A stretch of 48,566 bases of DNA, taken from assembly GCA_009886945.1 (NCBI GenBank), contig QXYM01000055.1, positions 1-48,566 of the forward strand, in the 5' to 3' direction. This document shows, piece after piece, positions 36,316 through 43,341 of this stretch (position 1 is its first letter; each line of letters opens with the position of its first letter). The position numbers and the translations under genes are program-made. Under the pieces are notes generated by a model. It was not told the DNA's origin. It did no database searches and saw nothing but the letters and a program-made list of their open reading frames with translations. This stretch comes from Litorivicinus sp. GTDB taxonomy: Bacteria > Pseudomonadota > Gammaproteobacteria > Pseudomonadales > Litorivicinaceae.

Positions 36316-37508
36316 GTGGGTTCAGTGCCTGGTTAGCCGATGCCGAAGATACCCATGCGATCAAAGCGATTGCCGTCGGCCTACCGACCAAACGCGTTGA
36401 ATCGTGGAAGTATGTCCCAACACGAAGTCTGGCTCGCACGACTTGGAAACAAGCCGATCCTCAGGGTGTGGAACAATTCGCACTGACTGCCGGCTCGTTC
36501 GTCAATGTTCCGACGTTGGACGGCCTTTCAGTCACTGAGCCTGACATTCTTCCGGGGGAACAGCGTCGTCTCAACACAATGAGTGAGGCCCATGGTTTTG
36601 CCCTGACCCAAGCCGCGCTCGAACACAGCCGTCTCATCCTGACTGTTGAAAAAACAGCATCGGTCGCACTCAACTTGCACCACATCGCCAATCAAGCCAG
36701 TAGTGCGGGCTTTGCGACTCTGGTCATTCGTATCGAGGCAGGCGCTCAACTCACCTTGATCGAACAGTTTGATCAGGTAACAGTTGATCAAGCAAACCTC
36801 AGTTCGTTGCGGTGTCTCCTCACACTTGACCGTGACGCCAGCGTGACCCATGTTCGCTTTCAAGCGGCCAACTCGAACGCACACGTGTTCACGAACTTGG
36901 ATGTGGAGTGTGGAGAACACTCCAGTTACCGTCTACAGACCATCGAATTTGGATCCAAGCTTGCCAGAAGCGATATTTACGTGGCACTTGCTGGCAAAGA
37001 GGCCCAAGCCTCAGTCAACGGATTAGCGATCACCAACGGCTCTCAATATCACGACACACACCTTGCGATTGATCACGTGGTGGGTGATACCAGAAGTGAG
37101 ATGACGTTCCGTAATATGGTCGATGGGAAAGGCGAAGCCACCTTCAATGGACGCGTGCTGATCCGGAAGGATTCACAGCGCTCTGGGACCGAACAATCCA
37201 TCGCCAACCTTCTGATGTCTGACTCCGCTCGTGTTAACCCGAAGCCGGAACTTGAGATTTACGCAGATGACGTCACAGCGTCACACGGGTGCACGGTAGG
37301 AAGCCTGAATAAAACGGAACTCTTTTACTTAAAGAGCCGGGGCCTCTCGGAAGCAGATGCTCGAGCATTTTTGCAATATGCCTTCGCTGAGAAAATCGTT
37401 GAGGAAATTGAAGATCCTGAGATTCGAGATCTCGTGGAAACACAACTCTTGGGTGAATTGACGCACGGTGAGTTGATCGCCGAACTCAAGGAATCGGTCG
37501 ATGTTTGA
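36312..37508 (+). CDS. sufD: Fe-S assembly protein SufD
   Basis: SufD (398 aa) is the SufB paralogue of the scaffold complex. The N-terminal RVESWKYVPTRSLA-type segment, the central beta-helix (HTHLAIDHVVGDTRSEMTFRNMVDGKGEATFNGRV region) and the C-terminal ADDVTASHGCTVGSLNKTELFYLKSRGLSEADARAFLQYAFA are conserved, including the His of ASHGCT. It overlaps sufC by ATGA and sufS by 8 bp. Confidence 0.97.
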   Translation: MSGFSAWLADAEDTHAIKAIAVGLPTKRVESWKYVPTRSLARTTWKQADPQGVEQFALTAGSFVNVPTLDGLSVTEPDILPGEQRRLNTMSEAHGFALTQAALEHSRLILTVEKTASVALNLHHIANQASSAGFATLVIRIEAGAQLTLIEQFDQVTVDQANLSSLRCLLTLDRDASVTHVRFQAANSNAHVFTNLDVECGEHSSYRLQTIEFGSKLARSDIYVALAGKEAQASVNGLAITNGSQYHDTHLAIDHVVGDTRSEMTFRNMVDGKGEATFNGRVLIRKDSQRSGTEQSIANLLMSDSARVNPKPELEIYADDVTASHGCTVGSLNKTELFYLKSRGLSEADARAFLQYAFAEKIVEEIEDPEIRDLVETQLLGELTHGELIAELKESVDV

Positions 37509-38721
37509 TCTTGCGCGCGTTCGCAGCGACTTCCCGATCCTGGCGCGTGAAGTCCATGGCCAGCCCTTAGTCTACTTTGATAACGCGGCCACTTCGCAAA
37601 AACCAACCAGAGTCATTGAGTCCATCAGTGATTACTATGATCGGTATAACTCCAATGTCCATCGCGGTGTCCACACGTTAAGTGGCGAAGCAACTGACGC
37701 CTATGAAGGCGCCAGAGCCCGAATTGGTCGCTGGTTTGGTGTTGAAGATCCCGGCGAGATCATTCTGCTCCGCGGCGCAACCGAAGCGCTGAACTTAGTT
37801 GCCAATACGCTCGTCGATTCGCTGAAACCGGGTGATGTCATTTTAGTCGGTGAAACCGAGCATCACGCCAATATCGTGCCTTGGCAGCAGCTCGAGGCCC
37901 GTATCGGTGTGCGTGTCATTCCCATCCCTGTGGATCCAAGCGGTGCGTTAAGTCTTGAATCAGCCAAAACCCTCTGTAGCGAGCATCCGGTCGCTGTCAT
38001 TGCCGTTGGACACGTCTCCAACGCCATCGGCGCTTTGAACGATGTGCAAGGATTTGTGACACTGGCTCAAGAAAACGATGCATATTCTGTGATCGATGGC
38101 GCACAAGCTGCGCCGCACATGATGGTGAATGTCAAAGAACTCAATGCAGATTTTTATGCCGTCAGCGCCCATAAGTGCTGTGGCCCAACGGGTATTGGAG
38201 TCCTCTTAGGTCGTCGTGACTTGCTTGAACGCCTACCACCTTGGCAAGGAGGTGGCGACATGATTGATCGCGTCAGCTTCAGCGGGACAACCTACAACGA
38301 GCTGCCTTGGAAATTCGAAGCAGGAACCCCGAATATCGCGGATACGATTGGTTTTGCGACGGCATTGGATTATCTGGAATCGATTGACTTCAAAGGCGCC
38401 GTTGAACACGAGCATCGCGTTCACAGCCACCTGACTGAAGCCATGCTTAGCCGCGACAAAGTCGATGTCCTCGGGCATCCCGATCATTGGGTAAGTGTGT
38501 GCTCGTTTAATGTCAAAGGTGCACATCCCACCGATGTGGGAACATTGCTTGACCAGCTAGGTATCGCCGTACGCACAGGTCATCACTGCGCCATGCCGAC
38601 CATGGAACATTTTGGCTTACCGGGTACAGCGCGGGCGTCAGTTGCTTTTTACAACTCCATCGAAGAAGTTGATCGTTTTCTAGACGCGCTCGATCGTGTC
38701 ATTGGGATGTTGACCGACTGA
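37501..38721 (+). CDS. sufS: Cysteine desulfurase SufS
   Basis: SufS (406 aa) is the PLP-dependent group II desulfurase that releases sulfur from cysteine. The PLP lysine is K225 in VSAHKCCGPTG, the catalytic cysteine C363 in RTGHHCAMPTMEHFG, and YFDNAATSQKP opens the protein. Numbering is within one residue of E. coli SufS (K226, C364). Its start lies in the last codons of sufD; sufT follows with a TGATG junction. The sulfur acceptor SufE is upstream of the regulator rather than downstream. Confidence 0.98.
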   Translation: MFDLARVRSDFPILAREVHGQPLVYFDNAATSQKPTRVIESISDYYDRYNSNVHRGVHTLSGEATDAYEGARARIGRWFGVEDPGEIILLRGATEALNLVANTLVDSLKPGDVILVGETEHHANIVPWQQLEARIGVRVIPIPVDPSGALSLESAKTLCSEHPVAVIAVGHVSNAIGALNDVQGFVTLAQENDAYSVIDGAQAAPHMMVNVKELNADFYAVSAHKCCGPTGIGVLLGRRDLLERLPPWQGGGDMIDRVSFSGTTYNELPWKFEAGTPNIADTIGFATALDYLESIDFKGAVEHEHRVHSHLTEAMLSRDKVDVLGHPDHWVSVCSFNVKGAHPTDVGTLLDQLGIAVRTGHHCAMPTMEHFGLPGTARASVAFYNSIEEVDRFLDALDRVIGMLTD

Positions 38722-39275
38722 TGATTCCGTTTGCTGAACTGGATAAAGGATCAGAGCTCACCGTTCTCGACAATCTCACCGGAAAGCAAGTTCCACAAGG
38801 AGTCCCCCTCACGCTGGGTATGGGTGAAACCGTGGTTGTCACACAAGCCCTTGGAGACACTCTGACGCTGGATATTGGGGGTCGTCTTGTGCGGATCGAA
38901 ACCGAAGATCTCGCCAAGCTCGGTGTTGCTTCTCCAGGCAAAACAGATAACCCCACAGGCTCTTCGCTTGAGGATCAAATCTGGGACGTTTTGAAACAAA
39001 GCTACGACCCTGAAATCCCTGTCAATATCGTTGAACTCGGTTTAATTTATGATTTGAGGATTTCGACATTAATCGATGGCCGCACACACGTTCGGGTCGA
39101 CATGACACTCACCGCGCCAGGTTGTGGCATGGGACCGATCATGGCACATGACATTAAAACCAAAATCGAAGCCCTCAGAGAGGTCGACCAAGCCGACATT
39201 CAAATGGTGTTTGACCCGCCCTGGGATGCCAGCCGAATGACTGAAGAGGCACGGTTGGAAGCGGGATTATTTTAG
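38721..39275 (+). CDS. sufT: Fe-S assembly protein SufT (DUF59/MIP18 type)
   Basis: This 184-aa protein matches the putative SufT group: a variable N-terminal part (about 1-75) and a C-terminal MIP18/PaaD-like domain with YDPEIPVNIVELGLIYDLRI, then TLTAPGCGMGPIMAHDIK and VDPPWDASRMTEEA-like sequence (VFDPPWDASRM). MIP18 proteins help transfer Fe-S clusters to targets. The start overlaps the sufS stop by 1 bp, and a Rieske-type ferredoxin follows after 8 bp. Confidence 0.93.
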   Translation: MIPFAELDKGSELTVLDNLTGKQVPQGVPLTLGMGETVVVTQALGDTLTLDIGGRLVRIETEDLAKLGVASPGKTDNPTGSSLEDQIWDVLKQSYDPEIPVNIVELGLIYDLRISTLIDGRTHVRVDMTLTAPGCGMGPIMAHDIKTKIEALREVDQADIQMVFDPPWDASRMTEEARLEAGLF

Positions 39276-39283
39276 GAGAGCCC

Positions 39284-39604
39284 ATGAGCCAATGGATTGA
39301 AATCTCGACAGTGAATGCGCTCGCTGACGGCGCCTATGAACGATTCGAATTTGACGATGTCGATGTTCTTGTCTTTCGTGAAGGCGATCATGTGTATGCC
39401 ATCGAAGATCTCTGCACACATGATGGTGCTGAGCTTTGTGGCGGCCTTTACATTGATGGCGAAATCGAATGCCCGCGACACGGCGCACGATTCTGCGTAA
39501 AAACAGGCCAAGCACTCTCTGCTCCAGCCTATGGGCAAGTCACAACATTCCCGATTCGGATCAGTGAAGACGGAGTCATCGAACTTCAACTCGATGATGC
39601 CTGA
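39284..39604 (+). CDS. Rieske 2Fe-2S ferredoxin (non-heme-iron dioxygenase type)
   Basis: This 106-aa protein binds one Rieske cluster with C44-x-H46 in EDLCTHDGAEL and C63-xx-H66 in IECPRHGARF. It resembles the small ferredoxin components of ring-hydroxylating dioxygenases, but no oxygenase is nearby. Such a ferredoxin after sufT is seen in several suf operons, where it may supply electrons or be a favoured client for cluster assembly; its exact function is unknown. GGAGAG precedes the start. The stop overlaps the next gene (TGATG). Confidence 0.93.
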   Translation: MSQWIEISTVNALADGAYERFEFDDVDVLVFREGDHVYAIEDLCTHDGAELCGGLYIDGEIECPRHGARFCVKTGQALSAPAYGQVTTFPIRISEDGVIELQLDDA

Positions 39605-40617
39605 TGCGGCACTCGTTACCACTATTTGGCGCCATCGCGGCTGTCGCGGCGGTCACCTTCGAGAGTCTTAACGTTCCACTCGGCGCCATGATTGGACCGA
39701 TGCTCATCATTGGGCTGACCGTGCATCTCACCAAAGTCAATCAAGCACCTGGACTGGATGCGCATCATTTCGCGATCCTTTTACTTGGCTTAGCGCTCGG
39801 AAGTCGCGTGACTGCCGATGTCTTTGAGCGAGTGAAACTCTGGCCATTCAGCCTAACAATCCTGATCGTGACCATGGTCATGATTTTGTGGATCGTTGGA
39901 AAACTGAATCAGCGGCTGTTAGCGCTTGATCGGATCAGCGCACATATGGCAGCGGCTCCTGGAAACCTCTCATCAGCCCTAGCTGTCACCGAGCACTATG
40001 GTGGTGCCTTGTCTCAAGTCGCCGTCTACCAAAGCTTACGACTCGCCTTTCTCACGCTCTTAGTTCCGTTTCTCTTTGTGGTTCCCGAGACGCCTCAACC
40101 GATTGTCTTATTCCAACACACAGATTTTATCATCTGGCTGATCGTTCTCAGTGTCTCTTGGGGACTGACCGGCCTCTTAAGAGTCCTCCGTGTCACGACT
40201 CCTGGGCTGATTGTCGGTGTGTTCGTCGGTGCGAGCTTGAATCTACTCGAGCTCGCCACACTGAATACCCCGCCAATGTTCATTGCATTGGCCATGATGC
40301 TCTTTGGTTGGCGTATTGGGGTCGATATTGTCGGACAGGGGGTTCGCACCTTGTTAAAAACCATCCCTCCTGCGGCGATCTCAACACTGGTCGCGATTAC
40401 CATTGCATTGATTGGCGCTTACATCACCCATCGACTTCTTGGGTTCCCATTTCTTGATGCAGCGCTTGGATTCATGCCAGGTGCCTTCCAAGTCATGCCC
40501 GTTGTTGCCTTGGAAGTGGGCGCCGATGGTCTTTATGTCACCACACACCACTTGATTCGAGTCCTCGCGATGGGGATGCTCATTCCTTTCTTTGCCAGCT
40601 ACTGGAGCAGAACTTGA
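39604..40617 (+). CDS. AbrB-family (TIGR03082) membrane protein
   Basis: This 337-aa integral membrane protein has two homologous halves of about five helices each. Signatures include LNVPLGAMIGPMLIIG, the half-end AAPGNLSSALAVTEHYGG, and in the second half MLFGWRIGVDIV and PGAFQVMPVVALEVGAD. The family was formerly mis-annotated as ammonia monooxygenase; E. coli AbrB is a putative regulator or transporter of unknown substrate. It is the ninth gene of the apparent suf operon, overlapping the Rieske gene by 1 bp and the NUDIX gene by 4 bp. Confidence 0.88.
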   Translation: MRHSLPLFGAIAAVAAVTFESLNVPLGAMIGPMLIIGLTVHLTKVNQAPGLDAHHFAILLLGLALGSRVTADVFERVKLWPFSLTILIVTMVMILWIVGKLNQRLLALDRISAHMAAAPGNLSSALAVTEHYGGALSQVAVYQSLRLAFLTLLVPFLFVVPETPQPIVLFQHTDFIIWLIVLSVSWGLTGLLRVLRVTTPGLIVGVFVGASLNLLELATLNTPPMFIALAMMLFGWRIGVDIVGQGVRTLLKTIPPAAISTLVAITIALIGAYITHRLLGFPFLDAALGFMPGAFQVMPVVALEVGADGLYVTTHHLIRVLAMGMLIPFFASYWSRT

Positions 40618-41462
40618 GTTACCTTGACCATTTCAATCAAGCCCACAATGCAGACGTCTCCGGATGGACTCCCTGGTTCCAACACGATGCATTACTTGGC
40701 TATGTTCAAGATTCATTTAAGTTGCGCGGCATCGAATTCGGACTCTGGCGCGAATCGGATCAAGGGCTGATCATCCCGAACGAGCCTGAAGTCGCACTCA
40801 ACCAACTCTTTGCCCGATTTGCCAAGGAAACTTATGAAGATGGGTTACTTTGGAGTTGGGTGGGTGAGCCCTTCCCAGTCAAAGCGTCAGTCACAGACCC
40901 GACACGATTTGTCATGGAACGGACGCTCACCGCTCCACTTGGCTGCCTGACATTCGGGGTGCACTTAAATGGTTATGTCAGAACCCGCAAAGGAATCGAA
41001 CTTTGGGTGGCCAAACGCTCTCAACACAAGCCTACCTTCCCAGGCAAGCTCGACAATATGGTCGGTGGTGGGCAACCGGCGGGGCTGGGGTTATTTGAAA
41101 ACCTTGTGAAGGAATGTTTCGAAGAGGCCGGGATTTCAGAGACCCAAGCCAACCAGGCGATAGCAACCGGTACGATCAGTTATCGGCATACCGACGGCCG
41201 AGGACTCAAGCGCGATATTCTTTATTGTTACGATCTGGAATTACCGGATAGCTTCATGCCGGTCTGCCATGATGGCGAGGTGGAATCGTTTCAGCGTCTT
41301 CCGATTGACGAGGTGTTATCAATCATCGCCAAGAGTGATGCATTCAAATACAACTGTAATCTCGTGATTATCGATTTCGCCATCCGCCATGGCGTCCTCA
41401 CAGGCGACAATACCCCTGAATACGCGATGCTTTGCGAGCGTAGAAATCAGCTGGGAGGTTAA
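40614..41462 (+). CDS. DUF4743-NUDIX hydrolase
   Basis: This 282-aa protein combines an N-terminal DUF4743 (about 1-120) with a C-terminal NUDIX domain. The Nudix box is GGGQPAGLGLFENLVKECFEEAGI, near the end of which K replaces the usual R. The same layout occurs in plant and fungal NUDIX proteins that hydrolyse damaged thiamine diphosphates. That substrate is inference here. TTG 40614 is the likely start (MSYLDHFN), with GGAG 7 bp upstream and a TTGA overlap with the previous stop; no near ATG fits. It ends against a convergent gene, the two stop codons sharing TTAA. Confidence 0.85.
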   Translation: MSYLDHFNQAHNADVSGWTPWFQHDALLGYVQDSFKLRGIEFGLWRESDQGLIIPNEPEVALNQLFARFAKETYEDGLLWSWVGEPFPVKASVTDPTRFVMERTLTAPLGCLTFGVHLNGYVRTRKGIELWVAKRSQHKPTFPGKLDNMVGGGQPAGLGLFENLVKECFEEAGISETQANQAIATGTISYRHTDGRGLKRDILYCYDLELPDSFMPVCHDGEVESFQRLPIDEVLSIIAKSDAFKYNCNLVIIDFAIRHGVLTGDNTPEYAMLCERRNQLGG

Positions 41463-41779
41463 CCAAGCCCTGCCAGTAGTCGCAGATCCATTGGTGTTCT
41501 CAACGAAGGATCTTCAGCATGGCAAGGTTCATGTCCGATCACTTCGTCATACGCGCACTGATGAACAATGCATGCCGTCATCCCACCGGCATCCGCCAGA
41601 GCAATTCCTGCCTGAGTCGATGATTTGAAGACTTGATTATCACCGTCATCTTTTTTGAGCATGGTCTCACCAACATCAGTGATGATTTTAACCAAGTAGA
41701 TAATCCCCTCGAATGCATGGATTTCGAGTGTCGGCATCCGACCTTTGCCGATCAACGCTTTCAGTTCACTTAAGGTCAT
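41459..41779 (-). CDS. DUF6482-like small protein
   Basis: This 106-aa soluble protein (MTLSELKALIGKGRMPTLEIHAFEG) resembles the DUF6482 group known mainly from Pseudomonas and relatives. It contains a beta-rich first half (IIYLVKIITDVGETML) and an Ala/Gly-rich middle. No catalytic motif stands out; two Cys/His pairs (CIVHQC, HEPCH) are present but not in a recognised metal motif. It starts at the stop of the B12-type regulator (TGATG) and is almost certainly cotranscribed with it. Function unknown. Confidence 0.65.
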   Translation of the reverse strand: MTLSELKALIGKGRMPTLEIHAFEGIIYLVKIITDVGETMLKKDDGDNQVFKSSTQAGIALADAGGMTACIVHQCAYDEVIGHEPCHAEDPSLRTPMDLRLLAGLG

Positions 41780-42783
41780 CAGGCAATTCCTTGGAATCGA
41801 TTGTCTCGAAGCATGTTGAGCGAGTGCCTTAAGTCATCCAAACTTTTCGGTGAAAGAAGACCTAACCGATTGATCAATTCATGATGATGAGACGCTGCTG
41901 AACCACCAACAAATACCGGGATATTCGACTCAAGCTGTGACCGTAATCGGGTCAATTCAGTCGGAATTCTTGGGTCATCTGCAGGATAGGTGAGTGACAG
42001 ACTCACCGCCCGCGCACCCGATTGCATCGCACAGGCCGCGATTTCGTCAGCCGGCGTATTGGGACCCAAATACACAGGCAACCAACCATCGACTGAAACC
42101 AAAGCTGCCACCATCAAGGCACCAAGCTCATGCAATTGCCCTGTCGGAGTGGTAATCACGATTTTCGGTTCATTACCGGTATAGGTTTCCCGGAACCGAA
42201 GGGCACCGATAAAGGTCCGAAGATGTGCAGTTGCCATGTGCTCGTGCGCAATTCGCATTTTGCCGAGTCGGGTTGACTCACCAATTTCAGCCAGCAATGG
42301 TCCGATCACTGTTTGCAGAAATGCGGGCAAGGATTGCTTGACTAACCCTTCTTGTAGCAGCTGATCAAAGCGATGTTGGTCCATCGTCTGCACCGAGAAT
42401 AACAGCGCATCAATATCATCAGCAGACTCTGAAGATTCAAGCGGGCTTGTCCAACTGGGCCGATAAATTTCGGCTTGAACATCCTGTGAAACCTCGTAGC
42501 GGCTGTCTTCTGAGACCACATCACGCAGGGCTTCGAGTGTTAAAGGCGCGACATCCACAAGACGCCTGCCGTTTTGTTTGGCAATCCGGATCAATCGCAA
42601 ACGCTCAATATCATAGTCGCTGTATAAACGACGCTTGGTATCACTACGCGCGGGCTCAACAACGTGGTACCGTTTCTCCCAGGCGCGAATGAGGTCGACC
42701 GTCAAGCCTGTCCGATTCGCCACTAAACGAATCGGGTGACGCGGAGATGTGTCGACACTTGAAATTGTTTCTAATGTAGCCAT
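41779..42783 (-). CDS. MerR-type regulator with B12-binding domain, CarH/LitR-like
   Basis: This 334-aa protein has an N-terminal MerR HTH (residues 17-80, with VDLIRAWEKRYHVVEPARSDTKRRLYSDYD), a linker, a helical cap domain (about 120-200), and a Rossmann-like cobalamin domain (about 205-325). CarH-family light sensors bind adenosylcobalamin through His in a PxGxxHExG motif: here TPTGQLHELGALM with H218. The cap motif W-x9-EH appears as T171-x9-E181-H182, so the light-sensing Trp is replaced by Thr. Downstream, VYLGPNTPADEI fits the family. The ATG is at 42783 with GAGGT abutting it. It is divergent from a J-domain gene and followed by a DUF6482 gene. A cobalamin sensor is likely; light sensing is uncertain. 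Confidence 0.88.
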   Translation of the reverse strand: MATLETISSVDTSPRHPIRLVANRTGLTVDLIRAWEKRYHVVEPARSDTKRRLYSDYDIERLRLIRIAKQNGRRLVDVAPLTLEALRDVVSEDSRYEVSQDVQAEIYRPSWTSPLESSESADDIDALLFSVQTMDQHRFDQLLQEGLVKQSLPAFLQTVIGPLLAEIGESTRLGKMRIAHEHMATAHLRTFIGALRFRETYTGNEPKIVITTPTGQLHELGALMVAALVSVDGWLPVYLGPNTPADEIAACAMQSGARAVSLSLTYPADDPRIPTELTRLRSQLESNIPVFVGGSAASHHHELINRLGLLSPKSLDDLRHSLNMLRDNRFQGIA

Positions 42784-42790
42784 ACCTCGT

Positions 42791-42819
42791 AGTGTGGCAA
42801 GTTTGTCCTAGTTTTGTCC
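42791..42819. promoter_or_regulatory. Three 11-bp-phased TGT/ACA elements (CarH-like operator)
   Basis: TGT triplets occur at 42793-42795, 42804-42806 and 42815-42817, exactly 11 bp apart; read on the - strand they are ACA triplets. Two of the units share TTTGTCC. CarH proteins bind tandem 11-bp repeats with ACA cores as tetramers. The array fills the 51-bp gap between the B12-type regulator and the J-domain gene, so it could control both. The base two before ACA is not the usual T, which lowers certainty. Confidence 0.5.
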
Positions 42820-42834
42820 AGATAAATATTGAAC

Positions 42835-43341
42835 ATGAGATTACTCATCATTACCCTCGCGGTTCTCGCCCTGATGTATCTGCTGACACGCGGATCAACC
42901 AAGGGATGGATCGCTGAAAACAAGTGGAAAGTCGTCGGTGGTGCTGTCGCTATCGGCATTTTGCTGCTCGTCGTCACTGGAAAGTTGCCAGCACTCGCTG
43001 CCTTAGCTGCGCCAGTCGCGGCCTTTGGTCGACGGCTGTGGAGCATGCGGGGATTACTCTCCATGTTTCCACAGCTTCGGCAAATCCTTGGCTTGGGAGC
43101 AGCAGCAAGCGCAGGCGCAGCTCATGCCAATCAACAAAGGCAAGCCAATGATGAGCCAATGACAGTCAAGCGCGCGGCAGAAATCTTGGGAATTGATGAA
43201 AACGCAACACCTGCTGAAATCCGCACAGCACATCGGAAACTCATGGGTAAAATGCACCCTGACAAAGACGGAACAGATTACTTAGCTGCTCTGATCAACG
43301 AGGCTCGGGATTATCTAATCGCTCGTCACCAAGACAAGTGA
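42835..43341 (+). CDS. Membrane-anchored J-domain protein
   Basis: This 168-aa protein starts with a hydrophobic helix (LLIITLAVLALMYLL), a second helix (VVGGAVAIGILLLVV), a basic/Ala-rich linker with a Q/N-rich patch, and a C-terminal J-domain (VKRAAEILGIDENATPAEIRTAHRKLMGKMHPDKDGTDYLAALINEARDYLI) with the HPD motif needed to stimulate DnaK. This order (membrane, then J at the end) resembles mitochondrial Pam18/Tim14 and bacterial DjlA-like short proteins. No ribosome-binding site precedes ATG 42835 (a TTG at 42829 is no better). The last 47 bp overlap, antisense, the cation-antiporter gene. Confidence 0.87.
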   Translation: MRLLIITLAVLALMYLLTRGSTKGWIAENKWKVVGGAVAIGILLLVVTGKLPALAALAAPVAAFGRRLWSMRGLLSMFPQLRQILGLGAAASAGAAHANQQRQANDEPMTVKRAAEILGIDENATPAEIRTAHRKLMGKMHPDKDGTDYLAALINEARDYLIARHQDK

